From positions 434,001-498,000 of the forward strand of contig NZ_JAGPNL010000004.1 of the NCBI RefSeq assembly GCF_018069565.1: DNA of 64,000 nucleotides, in the 5' to 3' direction. Positions 25,401-33,315 of this stretch are shown here, piece after piece (the first letter of the stretch is position 1; the number at the start of each line of letters is the position of its first letter). The DNA comes from Streptomyces tagetis (lineage in GTDB: Bacteria; Actinomycetota; Actinomycetes; Streptomycetales; Streptomycetaceae). The notes beneath the pieces were generated by a model. It saw only the letters and a list, made by a program, of their open reading frames with translations. It had not been told where the DNA came from and ran no database searches. The translations under genes were made by a program, and so were the position numbers.

Positions 25401-26215
25401 GTGTCCTGGTACTCGTCGACGTAGACCGCGTCGTAGCAGGCGGCCAGCCGGGCTGCGACCTCGGGACGGCGGGCGAGGAGCACCGCGCGGTGGACCAGTT
25501 CGGCGTAGTCGAGCACGCCCTGGAGGTCGAGCACGTCCAGGTACTCGGCGAGGAAGGCGGCGGCGGCGTGCCAGTCGGGGCGGCCGATGCTCCGGGCGAA
25601 GGCCGCCAGCGCGTCCGGCGCGAGGCCCAGCTCGCGACTGCGGGCGAGGACCGCGCGCACCTCGTCGGCGAACCCGCGCGTGGTCAGGCAGGCGCGCAGG
25701 TCGTCGGGCCAGCGCACGTGCGCGAGGCCGAGCCGTTCCAGGTCGCGCTGGCCGGCCAGCAGCTCGCGCACGGTCACGTCCTGCTCGGGTCCGGAGAGCA
25801 GCCGCAGCGGCTCGGCGAACAGATCGCTGTCCTGGTGGGAACGGACGAGGGCGTAGCCGAAGGAGTGAAAAGTGGTCGCCCGGGGGGCGCGCGCGGCCCC
25901 GATGCGCAACGCCATCCGGTCGCGCAGTTCCACCGCCGCCTTGCGGCTGAAGGTCAGCACCAGGACGCGTTCGGGGTCGCCGCCCCGGGCGATCCGGTCG
26001 GCGACGGACTCGACGAGGGTGGTCGTCTTGCCGGTGCCGGGCCCGGCGAGAACGAGCAGCGGCCCGCCACGGTGGTCAACCACGGCGCGCTGGGCCGCGT
26101 CCAGACGAGGGGGGTCCCTGCGCTCCGGAGGGGTACGAACCAGTCGGTAGGCGCCACGGCTCCCCCGTCGCGCCTGGGGGTGCGACGGCTGTCGGGTGGA
26201 GGAAGAGGAGCTCAC
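22469..26215 (-). CDS. adnA: AdnA-type helicase-nuclease subunit with iron-sulfur nuclease domain
   Basis: The 1248-aa product begins at GTG 26215. The motor domain shows Walker A GPGTGKTTT, VYVDEYQDTD, GDPDQSIYAFRGAD, RLMTAHRAKGLEW and YVAATRARE. Residues about 465-610 are a Gly/Ser/Glu-rich insertion (repeats of SEQ and SHE) with no counterpart I know. The C-terminal nuclease (about 1010-1245) has YVVDFKTGKQ and the iron-sulfur staple: a Cys in LANTCALQW and CTHCSFRASC near the end, as in AdnA/AddB. AdnA pairs with AdnB for break resection. The M. tuberculosis equivalent is Rv3202c. The ribosome site is weak, so the first codon is not certain. Confidence 0.9.
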   Translation of the reverse strand: MSSSSSTRQPSHPQARRGSRGAYRLVRTPPERRDPPRLDAAQRAVVDHRGGPLLVLAGPGTGKTTTLVESVADRIARGGDPERVLVLTFSRKAAVELRDRMALRIGAARAPRATTFHSFGYALVRSHQDSDLFAEPLRLLSGPEQDVTVRELLAGQRDLERLGLAHVRWPDDLRACLTTRGFADEVRAVLARSRELGLAPDALAAFARSIGRPDWHAAAAFLAEYLDVLDLQGVLDYAELVHRAVLLARRPEVAARLAACYDAVYVDEYQDTDPAQVRLLRALAGGGRTLVAFGDPDQSIYAFRGADVNGILEFPHAFPRADGRPAPVEVLRTARRSGAGLLTATRLLTQRMPLNRLPADKARAHRELTPVRDGGRVEVYTYPTPGTELDNIADILRRAHLEDGVPWSRMAVLVRAGGRSIPAVRRALTAAGVPLDIDGDDLPLRHEPAVAPLLTALRAVAAAEAARSGGGPGSRAGGVEDGDTRGADSGGTGGDTPEGGNGDTGDAEPPADARVDGGERSGRSGRVADLTLPERTVSEQPVCEQSESEQSESERPASHESHESHESSESPEPSEPGDGPGHPGADDGGPAEHEDDPERAEPPGPGNDAERAEPAGQADCWLGTETALTLLTSPLAGMDAADLRRLGRALREEERAAGNAFPPPSDVLLARALAEPERLAVHDPAYARGAQRLGALLRKARERLAGGGSAEEALWDLWDGTPWPGRLERASRRGGAAGRNADRDLDAVCALFATAARAEERTGGRGALNFLAEIDAEDIAADTLTRRAVRPEAVRLMTAHRAKGLEWSLVVVAGVQEGLWPDLRRRGSLLEADRIGRDGLAEPLTPGALLAEERRLFYVAATRARERLVVTAVKAPADDGDQPSRFLTELGVTPHDVTGRPRRPLAVAALVAELRATTVDPRVSEPLRQAAAHRLARLAAVADEDGRPLVPAAHPHRWWGMWDPTESRVPLRDRDRPVALSGSALDQLANTCALQWFLGREVKADAPATAAQGFGNVVHVLADEVASGHTAADLDVLMERLDSVWNALAFDAPWKSAQEKANARVALERFLRWHVLDRTGRTPVASEHDFDVTLGAGEYEVRIRGQMDRVEADGDGRAYVVDFKTGKQAPTAAEVARHPQLAVYQLAVREGAVDEVFDGVRPEPGGAELVQLRQGAARKDGGETLPKVQGQEPLDASGDGDGWVGDLLATAAGKVLDERFTPTEGQHCTHCSFRASCSARPEGRHVVD

Positions 26216-26481
26216 GTGGTTCGCCGGTCCTGGTGGGTGTGCTGGTGGGCCGTCCGTCCCGAGGGTGCGGCGGTGGCCCGGGGATGAGCGGCACGCGCGC
26301 GGCCGACGCTACGCCGACGGACCGGGCGGAAGCAGGGCTTCCCCTTCATCCCCCGGGTCGCTCCGGGCGCACGTGCCTCTCGCCCCACGAACGTACGTCA
26401 TGCCACGGACGTGCCCGATGTGCCCCGTTTCCCTCGTACGGATCACCGGCCCCACCACGGCCCGCCGGATGGCGGAAGCTG
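26216..26481. other. Intergenic, nothing distinct
   Basis: This 266-base stretch lies between the ATL gene and adnA, both on the minus strand. It should hold the adnA promoter. I see no convincing ORF, hairpin or repeat. Confidence 0.3.
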
Positions 26482-26853
26482 TCAGGTGTGACCCTGCGCG
26501 TGCTCGCCCCCGTCCCACCGCGCCCGTCTCAGGTCGAGACGCGGCATGCGGGCCCGCGTCGCCGGGCCGGCCTCCCTCAGGGGGGTGCCCTCCGCCCGGT
26601 AGTGGGCGAGGGCGTCGCGTTCGTGGCCGGCGAGCAGGACACCGTCGGCGCGGACCACGCGCCACCACGGCACGCCTCCCCCGTAGAGGGACATCACGCG
26701 CCCGACCTGCCGGGGGCCTCCCTCCTGAAGCCACTCGGCGACGTCCCCGTAGGTCATGACGCGGCCCGGCGGGATCAGCTCGGCGACGTCGAGCACCCGC
26801 TCGGCGTACTCGGGCAGCGCGGGGGCGTCGTCCGGAAGGCTCTGCTCGCTCAC
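26482..26853 (-). CDS. Alkyltransferase-like protein (MGMT fold, Cys replaced)
   Basis: The 123-aa protein starts at GTG 26853, with AGGA eight bases upstream. It matches the DNA-binding domain of O6-alkylguanine transferases: VLDVAELIPPGRVMTYGDVAEWL, a GGPRQVGRVMSLY helix and VPWWRVVRADG. The active-site PCHR of true transferases reads PWWR, so it cannot accept an alkyl group and should act like ATL proteins, which flip out O6-alkylguanine and channel it to nucleotide excision repair. M. tuberculosis Rv3204 sits likewise next to adnA. It lies upstream of adnA on the same strand. Confidence 0.88.
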   Translation of the reverse strand: MSEQSLPDDAPALPEYAERVLDVAELIPPGRVMTYGDVAEWLQEGGPRQVGRVMSLYGGGVPWWRVVRADGVLLAGHERDALAHYRAEGTPLREAGPATRARMPRLDLRRARWDGGEHAQGHT

Positions 26854-27038
26854 CCGGCCCATCCTGCCCCACCCCACCGACAACCCGGGGTGCTCCCGGC
26901 GGCCCGTCTCCCTCCCCCGGACGCGGGGCTTCGGGCAGACTGTGCCGCCCGCGCGGGCACCCTGATGCGCCCGGACGCCGAGGCGGCATGCCACCATCGT
27001 GCGGGCGGTGACCGGTGATACGAGAGCAAGAAGAGGCG

Positions 27039-29867
27039 ATGAAACAGCAGGGTGCGCACTCCGAGGGAGCCGACGGCACCGCTGACGCCTCGCCACGCCC
27101 GGACACCGCCGGCCCGGATGCCACGCGGGGCGGGAGCGGCACGAGCGGCGCTCACGTCGAGGACGGCGCGAACGGCCCGAACGCCCGGGGAAGGGCGGGG
27201 AAGGCCGGGAGATCCGGCGAACCCGCGGCCGGGCACCGTTCGGCTACCGCCGCCGACCCGGAAGACGTGACCCACATCGACGAGGTCGAGGGTGACGAAC
27301 CGCTGCTCCCCGCGCGCGTGCACCGTCCCTCCGACCTGATGCGGCTCCTGGTGGGCGTGCTCGCCGTCGGCGTGCTCCTCGCCGTCGCCGCCTTCGCGCA
27401 CGGCACCACCTCCGGGCTCGAACAGGACATCAACAAGGGCACCGGCCAGGCACCCGACCTGCTCATCAAGATCGCGGGTCTGGCCTCCAGCATCGCGATC
27501 CTCCTGGTGCCCGTCGCCTTCGCCATCGAGCGGCTGATCAAACGCGACGGGCTGCGCATCGCCGACGGCGTCCTCGCGGCGGTCCTCGCGCACGGGGTGA
27601 CGCTCGCCACCGACCTGTGGGTCGCCAAGGGGGCCCCGGGCTCCATCCAGGAGGCGCTGACGCAGCCCTCCCCGGGCGACATGCACGCGCTCACCGATCC
27701 CGTCCACGGCTATCTGGCGCCCGTGATCGCCTACATGACGGCCGTCGGCATGTCCCGCAGACCCCGCTGGCGCGCGGTGCTGTGGATCGTGCTGCTCCTG
27801 GACGCCTTCTCGATGCTGGTCACGGGCTACACCACCCCGTTCTCGATCATCCTGACGATCCTCATCGGCTGGACCGTGGCCTACGGGACGCTGTACGCGG
27901 TCGGCTCCCCCAACATCCGCCCCACCGGGCGCACCCTGATGGCGGGCCTGCGCACCGTCGGCTTCCACCCGGTGACCGCCGCCCGCGAGGAGATGCCCGC
28001 GGACAGCACCGAGACCGGGGACCGCGGCCGGCGGTATTTCGTCACCCTGGAGGACGGCCGTCCCCTGGACGTCACGGTGGTGGACCGGGAACAACAGGCA
28101 CAGGGCTTCTTCTACCGGGCGTGGCGCAACCTGACGCTGCGCGGCTTCGCCACCCGCAGCAGCCTGCCGTCCCTGCGGCAGGCCCTGGAGCAGGAGGCGC
28201 TGCTCGCCTACGCGGCCATCGCGGCCGGCGCCAACGCGCCCAAGCTGATCGCCACGTCCGAACTGGGCCCCGACGCGGTGATGCTGGTCTACGAGCACAC
28301 CGGCGGGCGCACCCTCGACTCGCTGCCGGACGAGGAGATCACCGACGGTCTGCTGCGCGACACCTGGGAACAGGTCCGCGCCCTCCAGTCCCGGCGCATC
28401 GCCCACCGCAGGCTGGTGGGGGACGCGATCCTGGTGGATCGTTCCGGCACGGTGATCATCACCGATCTGCGCATCGGCGAGATCGCGGCGGGCGATCTGC
28501 TGCTGCGCATGGACATCTCGCAGCTCCTCGTGACGCTCGGGCTGCGGGTCGGCGCCGAACGCGCGGTCGCCTCCGCGGTGGGCGTCCTCGGCCCGGACGC
28601 GGTCGCGGACTGCCTGCCGATGCTCCAGCCGATCGCCCTCAGCCGCTCCACCCGCGCGACGCTGCGCCGACTGGCCAGGGAGCGCTCCGAGCGCGAGCGG
28701 GAAGCCGTGCTGGAGGCGTCCCGGCAGGCCAAGCTGGCCCGCACGGAGGCGGCCGGCGACGAGGCCGCCGCGACCGGGAAGCCGGACAAGAAGGCCGTCC
28801 GCGCCGAGCAGCGGGCCGAGAAGCGGGCGCTGGACGAGGCGATGGACGGGGCGCGCGAGGAAGACCTGCTGACGCAGATCCGGCACGCGGTGCTCCGTAT
28901 CCGGCCCCAGGCGCCCGTGGAGCCGGCCCGGCTGGAACGGGTGCGTCCGCGCACGCTGATCAGCTTCATCGCGGGCGCGATCGGCGCGTACTTCCTGCTG
29001 ACGCAGCTCACCCACATCGAGTTCGGCGCGCTGATCGAGAACGCCCAGTGGGGGTGGGTCGCGGCGGCCGTGCTCTTCTCGGCGGCCACCTATTTCGCCG
29101 CCGCGATGGCCCTCCTGGGGTTCGTTCCCGAGCGGGTGCCGTTCGTGCGGACGGTGGCGGCGCAGGTGGCCGGGTCGTTCGTGAAGATCGTCGCCCCGGC
29201 GGCGGTCGGCGGGGTCGCGCTGAACACACGGTTCCTGCAACGCGCCGGGGTGCGTCCCGGGCTCGCGGTGGCGAGTGTCGGCGCGTCGCAGCTCTTCGGA
29301 CTGGGCTGCCACATCCTGATGCTGCTCTCCTTCGGCTATCTGACCGGCACCGAGAAAACGCCGTCGCTGTCACCCTCCCGGACGGTCATCGCCGGGCTGT
29401 TGACGGTGGCGGTGCTCGTCCTCGTGGTGACGTCGGTGCCCTTCCTGCGGAAATTCGTCGTCACGCGCGTGCGGTCGCTCTTCGCCGGGGTCGTGCCGCG
29501 CATGCTGGACGTGCTCCAGCGTCCGCAGAAGCTGGTCACCGGCATCGGCGGCATGCTGCTGCTCACCGCGTGCTTCGTGATGTGCCTGGACGCCTCGATC
29601 CGGGCCTTCGGCGACGAGTCGTCGTCGATCAGCCTGGCGAGCGTCGCCGTGGTCTTCCTCGCGGGCAACGCGCTCGGTTCCGCCGCGCCGACGCCGGGCG
29701 GTGTGGGCGCGGTCGAGGCGACGCTGACGGTGGGTCTCATCGCGGTCGGACTGCCCAAGGAGGTGGCGGCGCCGGCGGTGCTGCTGTTCCGGCTGCTCAC
29801 GCTGTGGCTGCCGGTGCTCCCGGGCTGGCTGGCCTTCAACCACCTCTCCCGCAAGCAGGCCCTGTAG
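27039..29867 (+). CDS. Large membrane protein: TM region, kinase-like domain, LPG-synthase-type flippase domain
   Basis: The 942-aa product starts at ATG 27039 behind GAAGAGG (a GTG eight codons upstream is possible). Residues 1-95 are disordered and Gly/Ala/Thr-rich. About 105-290 hold six hydrophobic segments (LLVGVLAVGVLLAVAAFAH, VLWIVLLLDAFSMLVTGY and others). About 330-540 resemble an ABC1/RIO-like kinase lobe (VMLVYEHTGGRTLDSL; HRRLVGDAILVDRSG; VIITDLRIGEIA), but the HxD aspartate is replaced by Arg, suggesting a pseudokinase. About 640-940 form the UPF0104/lysylphosphatidylglycerol-synthase-type transmembrane domain (YbhN family), related to lipid flippases. The lysyltransferase domain of MprF is absent. 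Substrate unknown. Confidence 0.75.
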   Translation: MKQQGAHSEGADGTADASPRPDTAGPDATRGGSGTSGAHVEDGANGPNARGRAGKAGRSGEPAAGHRSATAADPEDVTHIDEVEGDEPLLPARVHRPSDLMRLLVGVLAVGVLLAVAAFAHGTTSGLEQDINKGTGQAPDLLIKIAGLASSIAILLVPVAFAIERLIKRDGLRIADGVLAAVLAHGVTLATDLWVAKGAPGSIQEALTQPSPGDMHALTDPVHGYLAPVIAYMTAVGMSRRPRWRAVLWIVLLLDAFSMLVTGYTTPFSIILTILIGWTVAYGTLYAVGSPNIRPTGRTLMAGLRTVGFHPVTAAREEMPADSTETGDRGRRYFVTLEDGRPLDVTVVDREQQAQGFFYRAWRNLTLRGFATRSSLPSLRQALEQEALLAYAAIAAGANAPKLIATSELGPDAVMLVYEHTGGRTLDSLPDEEITDGLLRDTWEQVRALQSRRIAHRRLVGDAILVDRSGTVIITDLRIGEIAAGDLLLRMDISQLLVTLGLRVGAERAVASAVGVLGPDAVADCLPMLQPIALSRSTRATLRRLARERSEREREAVLEASRQAKLARTEAAGDEAAATGKPDKKAVRAEQRAEKRALDEAMDGAREEDLLTQIRHAVLRIRPQAPVEPARLERVRPRTLISFIAGAIGAYFLLTQLTHIEFGALIENAQWGWVAAAVLFSAATYFAAAMALLGFVPERVPFVRTVAAQVAGSFVKIVAPAAVGGVALNTRFLQRAGVRPGLAVASVGASQLFGLGCHILMLLSFGYLTGTEKTPSLSPSRTVIAGLLTVAVLVLVVTSVPFLRKFVVTRVRSLFAGVVPRMLDVLQRPQKLVTGIGGMLLLTACFVMCLDASIRAFGDESSSISLASVAVVFLAGNALGSAAPTPGGVGAVEATLTVGLIAVGLPKEVAAPAVLLFRLLTLWLPVLPGWLAFNHLSRKQAL

Positions 29868-30018
29868 CCCGGTGCCGGGCGGAACCGGTGCCCCGCGCGC
29901 GTACCCGCCCCGCCCCGCGCGTCGGCCCCCGCCCCGCGCGCGTACCGCACTCGTACGGCCTCCCCCGTACGGACTCCCGCCCCGAGCGGGCCCGTCCGCG
30001 CGACCGCACGATGGGGAC

Positions 30019-31566
30019 ATGCCGATCCCCTCCCGGCTGCGCGCCGCCGCCCTCACCGCCGGCGCCGTCCTGCTGGCCTCCTCGCTCGCGGGCTGCGCCG
30101 ACGATCCGCCTGCCCACGGCGACCCGACGGCCCAGAAGCTCGACTGGAAGGCGTGCCCGGCCCCCTCCCCGGCCGAAGGGGGTGGCCCCGCGCCCTCCCC
30201 GCTGCCGGACGGCGGCGCCTGGCAGTGCGCCACGATGAGGGCGCCGCTCGACTGGGACCACCCCCGGGGCGACACCATCGGCCTCGCGCTGATCCGGGCC
30301 CGGTCCAGCGGCCCCGCCGACCGGCGCATCGGCTCCCTCGTCTTCAACTTCGGCGGCCCCGGCGGCTCGGGTGTCACCACCCTGCCCGCCTTCGGCGCCG
30401 ACTACGAGCAGCTCCGCACCCGCTACGACCTCGTCAGCTTCGATCCGCGCGGGGTCGGCCGCAGCGCGCCCGTGCGCTGCGAGAACGACCGGCAGCTCGA
30501 CGCCTACTTCCAGCAGGACGCGACCCCCGACGACGCCGCCGAGCGCACCGCGTTGCTGGACAGCACCAAGAGGTTCAACGCGGCCTGCGAGAAGAACTCC
30601 GGCCGGATGCTGCCGAACGTGGCCACCACCGACGCGGCCCGCGACATGGACCTGATGCGCCAGGTCCTCGGCGACGACAGGCTCCACTACTTCGGCATCT
30701 CCTACGGCACCGAACTCGGCGGTGTCTACGCCCACCTGTTCCCCACGAAGGTCGGCCGCGCCGTCTTCGACGCGGTCGTCGATCCGGCGCAGACCGAGGA
30801 GGAGGGCTCGCTCGGGCAGGCCCGCGGCTTCCAGCTCGCGCTCGGCCAGTTCGCGCGGAACTGCGTCTCCACCACCGAGGACTGCCCCCTCGGCGACAGC
30901 GCCCAGGACGTCGAGGACCGCATCGTGCGGCTGCTCAAGGACCTGGACGCCCGTCCCCTCCCGGGCATCCCGCCCCGGGAGCTGACCCAGACCGCCGCCA
31001 CCGGGGGCATCGCGCAGTCCCTCTACTCGAAGGACTTCTGGCAGTACCTCACCGAGGGCCTGGAGCAGGCGTACGACGGCGACGGCAGCATCCTCATGGC
31101 CCTGTCCGACGCCATGAACGGACGCGGCGAGAACGGCGAGTACAGCAACGCCACCGCGGCCAACATCTCCATCAACTGCGCCGACGACAAACCCCGGTAC
31201 GACACGGCGGACGTGGAGCGGCTGCTGCCCCGGTTCCGCGCGGCGTCCCCGGTGTTCGGCGACTACCTGGCCTGGGGCCTGCTCGGCTGCACCGACTGGC
31301 CGGTGGCGGGGGCCGCCGACCACCCCGACGTCAGCGCGCCCGGAGCGCCGCCGATCCTGGTCATCGGCAACACGGGCGACCCGGCCACCCCGTACGAGGG
31401 CGCGGCGAAGATGGCGAAGGCGCTCGGCCGGGGCGTCGGCGTCGAACTCACCTACAAGGGCCAGGGGCACGGCGCCTACGACAGCGGGAACCGGTGCGTG
31501 CGCGACGCCGTGCACGGCTATCTGCTCGAGGGCGAGACCCCGGCCGCCGGCACCGTCTGCACCTGA
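30019..31566 (+). CDS. Secreted lipoprotein alpha/beta-hydrolase, tripeptidyl-aminopeptidase-like
   Basis: The 515-aa protein starts at ATG 30019 behind GGGGAC. A lipoprotein signal with lipobox LAGC (Cys about 25) anchors it outside the membrane. The mature part is an alpha/beta hydrolase of the SlpD/SlpE type: oxyanion region FNFGGPGGSG, nucleophile elbow GISYGTELGG, Asp in GNTGDPATPY and His in GQGHGAYDSG, followed by a C-terminal Cys (GTVCT) that may pair with an earlier one. These enzymes remove tripeptides from the N-termini of secreted proteins. It is the first of two tandem paralogues. Confidence 0.88.
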   Translation: MPIPSRLRAAALTAGAVLLASSLAGCADDPPAHGDPTAQKLDWKACPAPSPAEGGGPAPSPLPDGGAWQCATMRAPLDWDHPRGDTIGLALIRARSSGPADRRIGSLVFNFGGPGGSGVTTLPAFGADYEQLRTRYDLVSFDPRGVGRSAPVRCENDRQLDAYFQQDATPDDAAERTALLDSTKRFNAACEKNSGRMLPNVATTDAARDMDLMRQVLGDDRLHYFGISYGTELGGVYAHLFPTKVGRAVFDAVVDPAQTEEEGSLGQARGFQLALGQFARNCVSTTEDCPLGDSAQDVEDRIVRLLKDLDARPLPGIPPRELTQTAATGGIAQSLYSKDFWQYLTEGLEQAYDGDGSILMALSDAMNGRGENGEYSNATAANISINCADDKPRYDTADVERLLPRFRAASPVFGDYLAWGLLGCTDWPVAGAADHPDVSAPGAPPILVIGNTGDPATPYEGAAKMAKALGRGVGVELTYKGQGHGAYDSGNRCVRDAVHGYLLEGETPAAGTVCT

Positions 31567-31597
31567 TCAAAAACCATCGAAACAGCAGGTCAGAGCG

Positions 31598-31606
31598 TTA
31601 TCCACA
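31598..31606 (+). promoter_or_regulatory. DnaA-box-like sequence
   Basis: TTATCCACA, the classical DnaA box, lies 88 bases before the second peptidase start, in the spacer between the two paralogues. Isolated copy; role unproven. Confidence 0.3.
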
Positions 31607-31693
31607 GGCCACCGTGGGCCGCCGCAGATCCGCCTACCATGGCATGAACGCCATCCGCCGCACGGCGCGGACGGCTTGCGAGGGGGGAAAGAC

Positions 31694-33232
31694 ATGGCAC
31701 GACTCGTACGGTGGACGGCCCTGACGGCCGCCGCCGCACTGCTGACGGCGGGCTGCACCGGCGGCTCGGCCGGCGACGAAGCCGGCGACGGGGGGACGAG
31801 CGGCGGCAGGCCCTCGGTGGCACCGTCCGGAGTGCCGCGGGCCCTGACCGCGCAGAAGCTCGACTGGCGACGGTGCGAGGCCACCGACGACGCCCCCGCA
31901 CCCGGCCGGGACTGGCGGTGCTCCACGCTCAAGGTGCCGCTCGACTGGTCCGAGCCGGACGGGGAGACGATCGGCCTGGCCCTGATCCGCTCCCAGGCCC
32001 GCGGCAGCGGACGCATCGGGTCCCTGCTGTTCAACTTCGGCGGACCCGGCGGCTCGGGCGTCTCCATGATGCCGTCCTACGCGGACACCACCTCGGCACT
32101 GCACCAGCGGTACGACCTGGTGAGCTGGGACCCGCGGGGCGTCGCCGCCAGCCACGGCATCCGCTGCCGCGACGACAAGCTGATCGAGGCCGCCGAGTCC
32201 GTGGACGGCACACCGGACACCCCGGCCGAGGAGCAGGCGTTCCTGGAGGACGCCGCGGACTTCGGCAAGGGCTGCGAGAAGTCCGCCGGTCCCCTGATGG
32301 CCCACGTCTCGACGACGGACACCGCCCGCGACATGGACCTGATGCGGCACGTGCTGGGCGACGAGTCGATGCACTACTTCGGCATCTCCTACGGCACCGA
32401 GCTCGGCGGCGTCTACGCCCACCTGTTCCCGCAGCGGGTCGGCCGGATGATCCTCGACGCGGTGGTGGACCCGACCGCCGACACGATCGGCCACGCGGAG
32501 AACCAGACGCGGGGCTTCCAGCGCGCTCTGGACGGCTATCTCAAGTCCACCGGACAGGAACCGGCGGCCGGCAGCCGGAAGATCGCCGCGTTGCTGGACC
32601 GGCTGGACGCCGAGCCGCTGCCCACGTCCTCCCCGGGGCGGAAGCTGACGCAGACGCTCGCCCTGACCGGGATCGTGCTGCCCCTCTACAGCAAGGCCGG
32701 CTGGCCCGTGCTGACCAGCGCCCTGGAGGCGGCCGAGAAGGGCGACGGTTCGCAACTGCTCGCGCTCGCCGACGGGTACAACGAGCGCGACGACGCGGGG
32801 AGCTACGGCACGACGACCCATTCCCAGCGCGTCATATCGTGCCTGGACGCCAAGCAGCGGCCGACCCTGGAGGAGACCAGGAAGCTGCTGCCGAGGTTCG
32901 AGGAGATCTCGCCGGTGTTCGGCGCCTTCCTCGGCTGGGACACCGCCGGCTGGTGCCACGACTGGCCGGTGCCGGGACAGCACGAGACGCCGGAGGTGAG
33001 CGCGCCCGGCGCGGACCCGATCCTGGTGGTCGGCAACACCGGCGACCCGGCCACCCCTTACGAGGGCGCCCGCAAGATGGCGGACGAACTGGGCCAGGAC
33101 GTCGGGGTGATGCTCACCTGGAAGGGCGAGGGGCACGGGGCGTACGGGAGCGGCAGCGACTGCGTCGACTCCGCGATCGACGACTACCTGCTGAAGGGCA
33201 CGGTGCCCGAGGACGGCACCGTCTGCTCATGA
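31694..33232 (+). CDS. Secreted lipoprotein alpha/beta-hydrolase, tripeptidyl-aminopeptidase-like (paralogue)
   Basis: The 512-aa product starts at ATG 31694 behind a G-rich site (AGGGGGGAAAGAC). Its lipobox is TAGC after ALTAAAALL. The catalytic layout repeats that of the upstream gene almost motif for motif: FNFGGPGGSG, GISYGTELGGVYAHLFP, GNTGDPATPYEGA, GEGHGAYGSG and terminal GTVCS. The two differ mostly in the cap region (about 180-350), which may shift peptide preference. A TACCAT -10-like element at 31635-31640 suggests its own promoter, so the pair need not be one operon. Confidence 0.88.
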   Translation: MARLVRWTALTAAAALLTAGCTGGSAGDEAGDGGTSGGRPSVAPSGVPRALTAQKLDWRRCEATDDAPAPGRDWRCSTLKVPLDWSEPDGETIGLALIRSQARGSGRIGSLLFNFGGPGGSGVSMMPSYADTTSALHQRYDLVSWDPRGVAASHGIRCRDDKLIEAAESVDGTPDTPAEEQAFLEDAADFGKGCEKSAGPLMAHVSTTDTARDMDLMRHVLGDESMHYFGISYGTELGGVYAHLFPQRVGRMILDAVVDPTADTIGHAENQTRGFQRALDGYLKSTGQEPAAGSRKIAALLDRLDAEPLPTSSPGRKLTQTLALTGIVLPLYSKAGWPVLTSALEAAEKGDGSQLLALADGYNERDDAGSYGTTTHSQRVISCLDAKQRPTLEETRKLLPRFEEISPVFGAFLGWDTAGWCHDWPVPGQHETPEVSAPGADPILVVGNTGDPATPYEGARKMADELGQDVGVMLTWKGEGHGAYGSGSDCVDSAIDDYLLKGTVPEDGTVCS

Positions 33233-33236
33233 CGGA

Positions 33237-33277
33237 GGCGGGGGCTTCGGCCACCTGTGGCACGCGAAGCCCCCGCC
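33237..33277. terminator. Bidirectional terminator hairpin
   Basis: GGCGGGGGCTTCG (33237-33249) pairs perfectly with 33265-33277 over a 15-base loop, directly after the second peptidase stop and facing the end of moeZ. Confidence 0.8.
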
Positions 33278-33315
33278 ATCCGGAGCACGGGGCCCGTAGT
33301 CGGGCCGGGAGCGGC

